The notes under the pieces were generated by a model that saw only the letters and a program-made list of their open reading frames with translations, did no database searches and was not told the DNA's origin. From contig JAIQFY010000004.1 in assembly GCA_020072965.1 (NCBI GenBank), positions 161,100 through 225,099 on the forward strand: DNA of 64,000 nt, in the 5' to 3' direction. Of this stretch, positions 45,002-53,559 are shown one piece after another; within the stretch, counting starts at the first letter, position 1, and each line of letters starts with the position of its first letter. Position numbers and translations under genes: made by a program. This DNA comes from Terriglobia bacterium (GTDB taxonomy: Bacteria > Acidobacteriota > Terriglobia > JAIQFV01).

Positions 45002-46314
45002 AGGTCACCCTCGACAAAGAACTCTCTGTGACCTTCGGATGCGCCGGACATTGAGGCCAGACTCTCCAACCGGACTGGGAAAATCGGAGGTCGAACCGAC
45101 TTCGGCGTCCAGTGAAACAGGAACTCAACAGCAGACCCACAGATCCGCCCCTGACAGGGGCCCATTCCACAGCGGGTGAGCATCCTGGCACTATTCCAGC
45201 CGGTCTGTGTTTGCAGTTTTTCCAAGGTCACGTCCTCGCAGCGGCACACGATGGTTTCCGGCTGCGGCAGGTCCTTCAGTTCATCGCGCAATTGAAAAGC
45301 GCAGTCCATCATAAGGGCGAACCGACGAAGCTTGCTTCGCGATCCAAAAAGCGCTTGGGCTTTCTCGTTCTGACGGGTCGCGGCATATCCCGCGATCTGC
45401 CCTTCGACGACGGACAGTTCCAATCCTCCTATACCTGTAGCCTCTCCGGCACAATACACGTTGGCGACCGAAGTCTCCTGAAAATCTCCCACATGCACCG
45501 TGCCCTCGCGGAGTTCGCAGTCCAACAAGGCGGCGAGTTCAGTGTTGGCGACAAGATGAAAGCCGCAGGCCAGATAATCACAGGCAAGCTTCCGGGTTTT
45601 GCTGCCCTGGCGAAGCGTGACGCTGCGGAGCTTCTCGTCTCCCTCCGCCGCAATGGGCCAACAACTTGTGAGATACCGCACGCCCAGGAGCTGCTTTTCA
45701 AGCGTGATCAGCTGGAGCACCTTTCGCGGATGTCTATAGAGGGCCAGGCCGAAGGGAACCAGCCTGCGCCGTGGCGCCTGTTCCGCAATCAAACGGAGAT
45801 CGGCGCCTTGTTCCCTGAGATAAGCGGCAACCGCCAGCAGCAGCGGGCCACTGCCGGCTACCACGACCTTTTTCCCGCTGATGGAAAGTCCCGATTTGAC
45901 CAGCGCCTGTAATCCGCCGGCGCCCATTACGTTCGGCAGCGTCCATCCCGGAAAAGGCAAAAATCGCTCTCTGGCTCCTGTTGCGATAATCAGTTGGTGG
46001 TAGCTCAATTCATAAACGCCCTCCGAAGCTTCAGCCCGCAGCACACCCGGTTCGGGGTAATCGAAGACCGTCGCGCCGTTGATCAACTCGACTTCGGCGT
46101 CTTGAACCTTTTTAACCCACTCCACCGCCTCCGGAGCACTTTGTTTTCGCTGTTCTCTGCGCCAGATTTGTCCTCCCACGTGCGGGTTGTCATCGATGAT
46201 CGTCACGCGAACTCGGGCTTGAGCCGCGCTGCATGCTGCAGTGAGACCGGCTGGGCCTCCGCCCACGACGAGTACATCGCATTCGTGACGTATCTTATCC
46301 ATCGGTCTGCACAT
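44998..46314 (-). CDS. FAD/NAD-binding subunit of D-hydroxyproline dehydrogenase (HcnB-like)
   Basis: A 438-residue two-dinucleotide-binding oxidoreductase: FAD site VVGGGPAGLTAACS, second site VVAGSGPLLLAVAAYL, and the C-terminal flavin motif YCAGEATGIGG. The tail has a BFD-like Fe-S domain (CRCEDVTLEKLQ...GMGPCQGRICG). It resembles HcnB and the alpha subunit of heteromeric proline/hydroxyproline dehydrogenases, which pass electrons from the amino-acid-oxidising subunit to the respiratory chain. Overlaps the 2Fe-2S gene by up to 20 bp; an ATG at 46302 is an alternative start. Confidence 0.9.
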   Translation of the reverse strand: MCRPMDKIRHECDVLVVGGGPAGLTAACSAAQARVRVTIIDDNPHVGGQIWRREQRKQSAPEAVEWVKKVQDAEVELINGATVFDYPEPGVLRAEASEGVYELSYHQLIIATGARERFLPFPGWTLPNVMGAGGLQALVKSGLSISGKKVVVAGSGPLLLAVAAYLREQGADLRLIAEQAPRRRLVPFGLALYRHPRKVLQLITLEKQLLGVRYLTSCWPIAAEGDEKLRSVTLRQGSKTRKLACDYLACGFHLVANTELAALLDCELREGTVHVGDFQETSVANVYCAGEATGIGGLELSVVEGQIAGYAATRQNEKAQALFGSRSKLRRFALMMDCAFQLRDELKDLPQPETIVCRCEDVTLEKLQTQTGWNSARMLTRCGMGPCQGRICGSAVEFLFHWTPKSVRPPIFPVRLESLASMSGASEGHREFFVEGDL

Positions 46315-46543
46315 CCATCCCGTCTTGACAGGGGATCTGACAACTTCGCAAGTGCGCCTGTCCGTTCACCGTCACCCGGCATTCGTAGCAGATCCCCATG
46401 CCACAAAGGGGGCCGCGCGGCTCACCCCTCACCGATCTACGAAACGATGTCCGGCCGGATGAGAGAATTGCCGTGGCAACCGGGGTTCCTGCCGGCACTC
46501 TGACCTGGAGGCCATCGATCGTCAGGCTGACAGTTTCAGGCAT
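46295..46543 (-). CDS. 2Fe-2S subunit of D-hydroxyproline dehydrogenase (HcnA-like)
   Basis: An 82-residue ferredoxin-like protein: short beta-grasp domain with cluster ligands in GPLCGMGICYECRVTVNG and a fourth Cys in LRSCQIPC. It matches the small HcnA-type subunit and would carry electrons between the two flavoproteins. It overlaps both neighbours (8 and 20 bp), so it is fully embedded in the operon. Confidence 0.9.
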   Translation of the reverse strand: MPETVSLTIDGLQVRVPAGTPVATAILSSGRTSFRRSVRGEPRGPLCGMGICYECRVTVNGQAHLRSCQIPCQDGMDVQTDG

Positions 46544-47666
46544 GGGTTGATCCCTGCTTTGTTCGAGCCGGTAAGTAGGGTTCTACTGGAATCTGAGCGG
46601 GGCGATTCAGCAATTGATCCGCCAGCAGTTTTGCTGTCCCGAGCGACGTAGTGATGCCGAGCCCTTCATGCCCCGTGGCGAGATAGAGCCATTCTTGTCC
46701 GGGGCAAGGTCCGATCAGCGGCAGTTTGTCGGGCGTAGCGGGACGAAATCCAGTCCAGGCGCGAATGGCAGAGAGTCGTGAGAGGCCCGGCATGTATTCC
46801 CTGGCCCGCTGGAGCATTTTCTGGAGCATGAAGGGCTCAACCTTCAAATCATCCACTCCATACTGGCGCGACGATCCGATGAGCACCTGTCCCGTCCGCC
46901 GAGGCTGAATATTGAACGCAACCGAGTCGGAAGTGAGGGAGTGCGCGCTCTTCAAGTAGCCCAGTTCGACCAGTTGATGGTGTACGAAACGCGGATAACG
47001 ATCGGTAATGACAAGGTGGCCCTTCCGCTTTTGAACTTCCACCCCCGGCGTTAGCGACGGGGACGAGGCGCCCCCCGCATTGACGGTCACCCGGGCAGGA
47101 ACGAGGGTGCCGTCGCGAAGCCTGGGGCCCTCACGGTTCGCTTCGATAGCAGGTTGTCCCAGGCGCACCACAGCGCCACGGTCCTTGGCTCGTTCGAGGA
47201 GATAGCGTGCGGCACAGGGCGGGTAGACGACGCCATCCTCAGGAACCAGCAGTCCTCCCATCAACCCTGTCCGCAGGTTGGGCTCGGCCTCCTCAAGGGC
47301 CTTCGCATCGAGGATCTCGGCCGGTACGCCGCGGGCTTCGCAGAAACCTTGTTTGCGCCTCACCTCCGCCATCTCTTCATCGTCCGCGGCCACCCAAATC
47401 GTGCCACAGCGTTCAAATTCGACATCGGCGGGAAACTGAGACGAGAGCTCGTTCCATAGGTTCTGCGAATACCGGGTCAGCGCGAATTGCGCCTCGGAAT
47501 CATCCATGACAACGATGTGACCCATCCCGGCGCTGGTGGCGCCACCGCCGACGAGGTCGCGTTCAATGACCACAACACGCATTCCCGCCTGCGCGCACTC
47601 GGCCGCACACGCCGCGCCCACGATGCCTGCGCCCACGATTGCGACATCAAACGCCGCCGGGGTCAT
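46536..47666 (-). CDS. FAD-dependent D-hydroxyproline dehydrogenase catalytic subunit (DAO/HcnC-like)
   Basis: A 376-residue D-amino-acid-oxidase-fold flavoenzyme. FAD motif [18 protein letters not shown] at the N-terminus, [11 protein letters not shown], and the C-terminal [22 protein letters not shown]. It is expected to oxidise cis-4-hydroxy-D-proline to 1-pyrroline-4-hydroxy-2-carboxylate, transferring electrons to the other two subunits. The ATG overlaps the epimerase stop by 4 bp. Glycine or sarcosine oxidation would be the main alternative, but the operon points to hydroxyproline. Confidence 0.9.
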   Translation of the reverse strand: MTPAAFDVAIVGAGIVGAACAAECAQAGMRVVVIERDLVGGGATSAGMGHIVVMDDSEAQFALTRYSQNLWNELSSQFPADVEFERCGTIWVAADDEEMAEVRRKQGFCEARGVPAEILDAKALEEAEPNLRTGLMGGLLVPEDGVVYPPCAARYLLERAKDRGAVVRLGQPAIEANREGPRLRDGTLVPARVTVNAGGASSPSLTPGVEVQKRKGHLVITDRYPRFVHHQLVELGYLKSAHSLTSDSVAFNIQPRRTGQVLIGSSRQYGVDDLKVEPFMLQKMLQRAREYMPGLSRLSAIRAWTGFRPATPDKLPLIGPCPGQEWLYLATGHEGLGITTSLGTAKLLADQLLNRPAQIPVEPYLPARTKQGSTHA

Positions 47667-48625
47667 CTCCGGATCCCCCAGCAGAATGGATCCGCTTCAT
47701 CAAGGATCAGCGTGGCTTCGGCATTCACAAATGCCGAACCCTTGATCGTAGGAATGATTTTATTATTTACGACTTGGATACTGCCTTCAAAAACACTTCC
47801 CACGATACTTTCCTGCCGCCACGCCTGGCCTTCTTTGAGCTTTCCATCGGCGTAAAGACATGCCATTTTCGCGCTGGTGCCGGTTCCACAGGGAGAACGG
47901 TCATACGCCTTCCCCGGGCACAGCACGAAGTTCTTGCTGTCCACTCCTTCGACCCGCGAGGGGGCAAACAGCTCAATGTGATCGATCTCCTGCCCGGTGG
48001 CTCCAGTGATACCCTGTTGACCAAGCGCTTGACGAATCCTCCAGGTAAAGTCCGTCAGACCTTCAAGGTTGTCCAGGGTCAGTCGATAGGGCGGCACAGC
48101 GGGATCGGTGACCAGGAAAAACCAGTTGCCGCCCCAGGCCACATCACCGGCAATCTGGGCGTGCCCAGGAACATCCACCTTCACACGAGTCGCGAACCGG
48201 TAGCTGGGCACATTGGCCACGCTCACTTCGCCGTTCTCATCAAGTCGTGCCTCGACGGTCCCTGCAGGAGTCTCAATCCGGTGCGTCCCCGGCCTGATTC
48301 TGTTGAGGTAGGCGAGAGTTACAACCAGGCCGATCGTTCCGTGCCCGCACATGCTGAGGAACCCGACATTGTTGAAAAAGATGACCCCGGCTGTACAGGA
48401 AGAATCGACGGGCTCGCACAGCAGCGCCCCGACCACCGCATCAGATCCACGAGGCTCGTTTACAATTGCGGAGCGGAAGTGGTCGTACTCCTGTCGGAAG
48501 CGGTTCAGCCGTTCGGCAACCGGACCATGACCCAGGTTCGGCCCGCCGCTGACAACGACGCGTGTAGGCTCCCCCCCGGTGTGCGAATCGACGATTTGAA
48601 CACGCCTCAGTTTGGTTGGTGTCAT
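47663..48625 (-). CDS. 4-hydroxyproline 2-epimerase (proline racemase family)
   Basis: Epimerises trans-4-hydroxy-L-proline to cis-4-hydroxy-D-proline. The 320-residue protein keeps both acid/base cysteines: MCGHGTIGL and [12 protein letters not shown]. Having Cys at both places argues against trans-3-hydroxyproline dehydratase, where the first is Thr, and for an epimerase or racemase. [12 protein letters not shown] marks the N-terminus. The start is put at 48625, where conserved sequence starts; the frame continues to 48664 inside an inverted repeat. No good ribosome site is visible. First gene of the operon; no regulator is encoded beside it. Confidence 0.9.
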   Translation of the reverse strand: MTPTKLRRVQIVDSHTGGEPTRVVVSGGPNLGHGPVAERLNRFRQEYDHFRSAIVNEPRGSDAVVGALLCEPVDSSCTAGVIFFNNVGFLSMCGHGTIGLVVTLAYLNRIRPGTHRIETPAGTVEARLDENGEVSVANVPSYRFATRVKVDVPGHAQIAGDVAWGGNWFFLVTDPAVPPYRLTLDNLEGLTDFTWRIRQALGQQGITGATGQEIDHIELFAPSRVEGVDSKNFVLCPGKAYDRSPCGTGTSAKMACLYADGKLKEGQAWRQESIVGSVFEGSIQVVNNKIIPTIKGSAFVNAEATLILDEADPFCWGIRR

Positions 48626-48633
48626 TGAAATTA

Positions 48634-48691
48634 GGGACAGACACCTTACTCTCATTACCCTCAAAAGCTCTTTAAGGTCGGTGTCTGTCCC
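48634..48691. repeat. 12-bp perfect inverted repeat upstream of the hydroxyproline operon
   Basis: GGGACAGACACC (48634-48645) and GGTGTCTGTCCC (48680-48691) separated by 34 bp. It overlaps the leader of the epimerase gene, ending 8 bp before its ATG. Either an operator or a mobile REP-like palindrome; GTGTCTGTCCC palindromes recur near IS200-like elements in my recollection, which I cannot verify here. Confidence 0.75.
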
Positions 48692-48770
48692 TTCCCTGAG
48701 TGATTATGGCACAGGAAATGCCGGAGGTGAAATCCTCCGCGTCTCTGCGGTGATTGGTTTCTTGTTGAGG

Positions 48771-49784
48771 CTAACAGGATGACTGTTGAGGTTTAAAAGA
48801 AAAGAACCCGCCCACATTTTCACGCAATATCTGCGGGAAGCTCTTGTCGAGGTAAGAGCGGATGGAAACGTAGCACTCGTCGCAGCTGTTGTGCCGCGAA
48901 AACTCTTCCACCATCCGAGGCCGCTCGTGGAGGGCGTAACGTTTGAACTGCATGGAGCAGGGTTGCAAGGCACCATCGCTGGTGACGACGAGAAAGCGGA
49001 GCCCGGCCTTGCACCCGGGGGCTCTGCCGTTTTCGAAGTAGAGGCGCGTCGATTCCAGCGTCGATGGGGAGTTGGCAACCCAGTGGGAATCATCCATGCG
49101 CGCCTTGATCCCGTTGAACTGTTCCTTCAGGATAGCCAGCTGCTCCGGCGAGTTGAGGAAGTAGTCCCGGCATCCGGTGCGTCGCGAAGTATAGGCGCTG
49201 TAGCTAATGTTGACGCCCCATTCGCGGGCCTTGTCGGCGGCTTTATTGATTTCCGAGACGTTTTCGCTAGTAATGCAGTTGTTCAGGACGATGTCATCAT
49301 GGCCCAGCGCGGCTAGTTCGGGGATAATCCGGCTCATGTGTTGGAACAAGCCGGGGCAGACGCGGAAGTCATCGTGACGTTCGTCGGGAAAATCGAGGCT
49401 GACAGAGAACTGGTTGACACCCGCTTCACGCAACGCCAGGTAACGCTCTTTCGTCATCAGCGACCAGTTTGAAACCAGGATGAGGTAGGGCAACCCCGAT
49501 CCGCCTTTGATGTTGCGGGCGACGTCGACGATGTCATCGCGCATCAGCGGTTCACCGCCCGAAATCTGAACCACACTCGGCCGCAACACATTCATATAAC
49601 GGCGGTAGTCGGCCGGTTTCATGTTCCTGGAGGTGTCCCGGTCGCCTCCGTGGTCGCAGTGCTTACAGAAACAGGTGCAGGAGTCGGTGACCTCAAATGA
49701 GACTACGATCGGACGCTCAGCAAACCAGTTGACTGAGCCGCGGGCGATGATTTGCAAAGATTCGGAGAATGGGCGCTTACGCAT
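48771..49784 (-). CDS. Radical SAM protein with C-terminal auxiliary cysteines
   Basis: A 337-residue radical SAM enzyme. The 4Fe-4S motif CTCFCKHCDHGG (C-x3-C-x2-C) is at residues about 32-39, followed by the GGEP motif in QISGGEPLMRDD and a partial TIM barrel. The C-terminus has Cys in APGCKAGLRF, QPCSMQF, SCDECY and near the end, a SPASM-like pattern that may hold a second cluster. Enzymes of this kind modify peptides or small molecules; no obvious partner peptide is adjacent. No ribosome site is apparent. It lies upstream of the hydroxyproline operon on the same strand but is separated by a 12-bp inverted repeat. Confidence 0.88.
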   Translation of the reverse strand: MRKRPFSESLQIIARGSVNWFAERPIVVSFEVTDSCTCFCKHCDHGGDRDTSRNMKPADYRRYMNVLRPSVVQISGGEPLMRDDIVDVARNIKGGSGLPYLILVSNWSLMTKERYLALREAGVNQFSVSLDFPDERHDDFRVCPGLFQHMSRIIPELAALGHDDIVLNNCITSENVSEINKAADKAREWGVNISYSAYTSRRTGCRDYFLNSPEQLAILKEQFNGIKARMDDSHWVANSPSTLESTRLYFENGRAPGCKAGLRFLVVTSDGALQPCSMQFKRYALHERPRMVEEFSRHNSCDECYVSIRSYLDKSFPQILRENVGGFFSFKPQQSSC

Positions 49785-49946
49785 AATAATAGGTTTTGCT
49801 ACCCCGGCGGAAGGAACGTCAAATCACGACGGGCGAGGATAAGATACTAGCAGAGAGACAAAACGTCGTCAATGACGCATGTGAGGGACTTCACAAATCG
49901 GACGGAAACGGAAGGATTTGATGGGATTGTCTTGGAGAGAATCTCT

Positions 49947-50198
49947 CGGGTGCCGCAGGCATGCGTTCTCTGCATGCCTGCGAACCAACCCCCTTCGATC
50001 TCCTCGAGATTGGGTGGTACAGATTCCAGCTCGTCGGCGTCTGCGGGGCTTAGAGATGCGTGTTTGGCGTCTCTACCCACTTTGGGGAAAGCCTGCCTGG
50101 TTCAAAACCTCCACCGGTTGCGAGTCCCTCTTACAAGAGGCTTGACGTGACATCGCTCCACTCGCAGGCATACAGAGAGCGCATGCCTGCGGCACCCG
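49947..50198. mobile_element. MITE-like element with 36-bp terminal inverted repeats
   Basis: Arms at 49947-49982 and 50163-50198 are 36-bp inverted repeats with two mismatches; each arm also folds on itself (GGCATGC...GCATGCC). The 180-bp interior encodes nothing recognisable. This is the form of a non-autonomous miniature element. No target-site duplication is evident to me. Confidence 0.7.
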
Positions 50199-50276
50199 AT
50201 TCAATGAGACGTATGGTAAGAGCACAAGCCTGCGGCACCCGATTCATTTGCGGACATGCCTGCGGCACCCGATTCA
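50185..50276 (+). repeat. Three direct repeats of GCCTGCGGCACCCGATTCA
   Basis: A 19-bp sequence occurs exactly at 50185-50203, 50228-50246 and 50258-50276. The first copy overlaps the right arm of the MITE-like element, so the others look like partial, tandem arm remnants. The array ends 11 bp from the SYLF gene stop. Confidence 0.85.
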
Positions 50277-50286
50277 GCCGGGGGTA

Positions 50287-50979
50287 TTACTTGGTAGACC
50301 GTTTGGGTGCCTTCTGGTTCAGTGTCCCCAGCAGTTCCTTGGCGGAGGCGGGTGCAGGCACGGCGGCGTTGAGGACGATGTCCTTGGCGCTGACTTCCTT
50401 TCCATAGACGCTCTTGTTGGCGTCATTATCCGGGCGCAGAGTGGAGCCTTCCAGCGAGATTCCGGCGAAAACACCCCGCGATCTTGAATACGTCAACACC
50501 TCGGCACGCAGGGTGACATCGGTGGCGGCAGAGAGGTCGCGCCCCTTCGGGCCCGCAGCCGCTGCTGCGTCAGCACCCAGTTTCACTTTACTGCTCAGAA
50601 TTCCCTGAGCGCCCCGGTCATTCATGACCAGAAGGACAAAATCCGTCGCTTGGCCGCCCAACTGCAAGCCGATGCTTCCCCCTTCCAGGGCAATCATCGA
50701 GGGTGCACCCCAGGCTTCTTTGAATTCTTTGCCGCCCCGGCAAGTCATGACGCCGCGGCCATAGCTGCCGCCGATACCTAAGGCGACTTTAACCACCGAA
50801 GGGAGGACAATGACGCAAGCGGCCTTCGGCATAAGTTGGGGTGGGATGTTGTCAGGCACGTTAAGAATCTCGGTCATAACTTTGCCGGCATTTTCAATTC
50901 GCTCGTTCTCCTTCTTCTGAGCGAATGCCGGCAGGCAAATCAAGGATATCAGTACCAAAACGGACAGAACTCTTTTCAT
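50287..50979 (-). CDS. Exported SYLF-domain lipid-binding protein
   Basis: A 230-residue exported protein with a signal peptide (VLSVLVLISLICLPAFAQ) and a SYLF/YSC84-like domain over most of the mature part: IPPQLMPKAACVIVLPSVVKV, GSYGRGVMTCR, GGSIGLQLGGQATDFVLLVMN and SRSRGVFAGISLEGS. SYLF domains bind phosphoinositides in eukaryotes; bacterial members are periplasmic of unknown role and are common in Acidobacteriota. The start is placed at 50979 by AGGAG and the signal peptide; the frame opens 87 bp earlier. Confidence 0.92.
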   Translation of the reverse strand: MKRVLSVLVLISLICLPAFAQKKENERIENAGKVMTEILNVPDNIPPQLMPKAACVIVLPSVVKVALGIGGSYGRGVMTCRGGKEFKEAWGAPSMIALEGGSIGLQLGGQATDFVLLVMNDRGAQGILSSKVKLGADAAAAAGPKGRDLSAATDVTLRAEVLTYSRSRGVFAGISLEGSTLRPDNDANKSVYGKEVSAKDIVLNAAVPAPASAKELLGTLNQKAPKRSTK

Positions 50980-51475
50980 GGCTTTCTCCTCATGAGTGAA
51001 TTCGTGTTCTCCAACCCTGTGCACACCGTTTGGGTGCCGCAAACATCTCCGCGGTACCCGCGCCACCCAGCCTGGTAAGGGTAACTCTCTACGAACTGAT
51101 CAATTGAACTCAATTGTAGAACCCGCAAGATGAGTTTTCAAGGCATTCCCGTAATTCCTAAGGGTGGGCAAGGCATAATCAGGAAGCGGTCACCTTAGTG
51201 AGTGCCACGCCATCTGCACAGTTCAATGAAATGGGTCGGAGCTGGATAGGCGGAATGATCTTCTTTCCCTCCGCTGTTCGCCGGTTCCATCACTTTCAAT
51301 CAAAGCCATTGAAGATTTTCAACTTGATGCTATGCTTTACGGGAGATCAACGACAAATCTAATGATAAACAGAGACTCCTGACATCACACCAAAAGCATT
51401 CGGGAGGGAACCTCTTTCGGCAGCCAGCAAACTCACCAGCTTGTCAATCCTGACCCATCCAAGGAGGAGATAACC
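50980..51475. other. Intergenic region without recognised features
   Basis: About 500 bp between divergent genes (SYLF and the repeat-rich anchored protein). The two promoters should lie here, but I cannot point to convincing -35/-10 pairs. No gene or repeat of note. Confidence 0.45.
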
Positions 51476-52183
51476 ATGACCACAGAGACGCCAACCCTTG
51501 AAATGGTCATTGCACGGCTCACACGAGTCGAAGCCCAGAATCGAAATCTAAAGCGCTTCCTTTTTGCCCTTGTTCTCGTTGTCGGCGCCGTCTTGCTCAT
51601 GGGTCAGGCTGAGCCCAACCATGTGGTTGAAGCGCGGAAGTTCGTTCTGACCGACGCCGAAGGAAAGACGCGCGCGCTCCTGGATTCGAACGAACAAGGG
51701 GGGACAAACCTGGTGTTGATCGATGTGAATGGCAAACAGCGGGTCAATCTGGGGATGACCCAATCGGACACCCTTCTGAGCTTGTTAGATGCTAACGAGA
51801 AAGTCCGTACCATGCTGGGCACCGACAATGCCCATGGGACTTTCCTGGCCATTAACGGTCCGAACGGACACAAGAGAGCCTTGTTGATTGATGATAAGAA
51901 GGGGGTGGGTGTGAGCTTCTTCGGTCCGGGAGAAAAGACAAGCACCTCCCTGGGGGAGGATGCTTCGGGATCGGCCCTCGTTCTGCGCCGACCTGACCTG
52001 ACGGAAGGGATCGTGCTCTCGGCCAAGCAAGGGGACGCCAGCATCGATTTGATCGATCAGAGTAACCTCATGGCCACACTGGGAAATTCCCAAGCCCCCG
52101 GGCCGGGTGAGGTGAACCGGTACACCGCGGCTTCGTTTGTGCTTTACGATAAGAAGGGGCAGGTTCTCTTTCGGATGCCGTGA
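51476..52183 (+). CDS. Membrane-anchored repeat protein, unknown function
   Basis: A 235-residue protein. An N-terminal coiled-coil stretch (EMVIARLTRVEAQNRNLKRF) leads into one membrane helix (FLFALVLVVGAVLLMG, about residues 28-44). The rest consists of about seven degenerate repeats of roughly 20-25 residues of the type xLxDxxGKxRxxLxxxxxG (FVLTDAEGKTRALLD, VLIDVNGKQRVNLG, SLLDANEKVRTMLG, AINGPNGHKRALLI), suggesting a beta-solenoid outside the cytoplasm. Strong GGAGGAG site; followed by a Rho-independent terminator, so it is a single-gene unit. Confidence 0.8.
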   Translation: MTTETPTLEMVIARLTRVEAQNRNLKRFLFALVLVVGAVLLMGQAEPNHVVEARKFVLTDAEGKTRALLDSNEQGGTNLVLIDVNGKQRVNLGMTQSDTLLSLLDANEKVRTMLGTDNAHGTFLAINGPNGHKRALLIDDKKGVGVSFFGPGEKTSTSLGEDASGSALVLRRPDLTEGIVLSAKQGDASIDLIDQSNLMATLGNSQAPGPGEVNRYTAASFVLYDKKGQVLFRMP

Positions 52184-52210
52184 TGCAGCTTCAGCAGAAA
52201 GCTCTGGTAG

Positions 52211-52243
52211 CCGGGATCCCGTTCTTTGGGATCCCGGGTTTTT
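52211..52243 (+). terminator. Rho-independent terminator
   Basis: CCGGGATCCC-GTTCTTT-GGGATCCCGG followed by GTTTTT, 28 bp after the stop at 52183. A second perfect 11-bp stem (CCGTGATCCGC/GCGGATCACGG, 52263-52294) follows, and TGGTAGCC/GGCTACCA encloses both (52205-52300). Confidence 0.85.
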
Positions 52244-52340
52244 CCCTGCCGGGCGCAAAAGCCCGTGATCCGCGGAAAAGCGAGCGGATCACGGCTACCA
52301 AAACTCCTTTATTCAAACTATTACTCCAGGTTCCGTCCGC

Positions 52341-52988
52341 ATGCGCTCATTCCCTTTTGAAGTCCGCTTTGAGTTGGATGGCTGGAAGCTCTTCTGGGCG
52401 CTGCTGGAACTCGAATCCGGCCACACAGATTCCCTGTTGCCTCTGACCCGTGAGGTCGCAAATCGCGTGAGACGAGAGATGCGGATCGAGACGCTCTCCG
52501 AGCACCCCACAGTGGCCGGCTTGCGCAGGCTATTCCGCGCAGCCGGATGTGATCCCACCCGGTATCGTCCCTCTTCCGAGGCCCTGCTGCGCCGGCTCCT
52601 TAAAGGAGAGGAAATGCCGACCATTCATCCCTTGGTAGATCTGAACAACTGTCTGTCGGCCAGTCTCGCAGTGCCATGTTGCGTTATGGCAGAGGAGATG
52701 CTTTCGCCTCCGTTTATTTTTCGGGCAGGAACGCCGGGAGAGAGTTACGAATCGCTGCGCGGCCCCTTCAACCTTGAAGGTAAACCCTTGCTCGCGGATG
52801 CCCAGGGCCCCTGCGACGCCCCTATTACCGGGGGACAGCGAGTGAAAGTTACCCCCGATACTCGCCGGGCATGGCTGGTCGCTTATCTCCCTGCGGGCGT
52901 CGTCGAACCGGAGGTAGTGGAACAACACCTCATGGAATTGCTGGCATCCGCACCAGTCGCACGCGTCCACTTGACAGCGGCAACATGA
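52341..52988 (+). CDS. Stand-alone B3/4-domain protein (PheT editing-domain homologue)
   Basis: A 215-residue protein corresponding to the B3/B4 editing domain of the phenylalanyl-tRNA synthetase beta chain (YxxE-type tRNA/aminoacid binding fold) without the rest of the synthetase. Conserved stretches: HPTVAGLRRLFRAAGCDPTRYRPSSEALLRRLLKG, LVDLNNCLSASLAVPC and ITGGQRVKV near the end. Free-standing copies are widespread and may hydrolyse mischarged tRNA; direct evidence is limited. The ATG at 52341 has a weak AGGTT site. Confidence 0.88.
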   Translation: MRSFPFEVRFELDGWKLFWALLELESGHTDSLLPLTREVANRVRREMRIETLSEHPTVAGLRRLFRAAGCDPTRYRPSSEALLRRLLKGEEMPTIHPLVDLNNCLSASLAVPCCVMAEEMLSPPFIFRAGTPGESYESLRGPFNLEGKPLLADAQGPCDAPITGGQRVKVTPDTRRAWLVAYLPAGVVEPEVVEQHLMELLASAPVARVHLTAAT

Positions 52989-53129
52989 ATCCATTCCCTG
53001 GCGCTTGAAGATCGCCCAAGCATCGAGAAGAACAGGAGAGTGACCACGAAAGAACTTCCGGGTGATAGCCGCAAACGGGCTGTTGGCGAAATCCTCAGGC
53101 TGGGAAGGCGCCCGAAGTTGCGTGCCTCC

Positions 53130-53319
53130 AGCTCCGTTAGGAGCAGCATATTTATAGGCCCAGGTGTCGTGAATGGCATTCTCCGAGCTCCAGCGGAGCG
53201 ACATCGGTCCCGCGGTAGATCAGGAAAAGGGTCTTGGCGATCAAAGATGTCGCTCCTATTGGAGCTGGATCGGGGGGATGGATTTGCGAGTCTATAGATA
53301 GGCCGCTCCTAACGGAGCT
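53130..53319. mobile_element. Nested palindromic intergenic element
   Basis: Two pairs of inverted copies arranged symmetrically: outer 28-bp arms 53130-53157 and 53292-53319 (AGCTCCGTTAGGAGC... and its reverse complement, three mismatches), inner 21-bp arms 53185-53205 and 53246-53266 (AGCTCC..GGAGCGACATC type). Every arm is itself a short AGCTCC/GGAGCT hairpin. It occupies the middle of the 571-bp gap 52989-53559, which has no gene. Confidence 0.75.
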
Positions 53320-53559
53320 GATGGTCCCGGCGCCATGGACCTTTCGTGTTCCACGCTTTTTATCGAAGCGACCATGGATCGTGTGGATTTGAGCAGCAGT
53401 CCGCTGACAATTTGGTCGACTCAGTGGATACAAACTCGCTTGCAATCGACGTCTTCAACTGAAACGTGGCATGTTCCCGGCGCAGTGCCGGGATGACGTG
53501 TCGGTTTGTCCCGTTCGTGAAGTTATAGTCCGCAGTTCTTTCTCGAAAGGAGCCTTGGA

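Noticed and set aside
42492..49784. Radical SAM gene as a seventh member of the hydroxyproline operon
   Set aside because: It is separated by a gap with an inverted repeat and no pathway step requires it.
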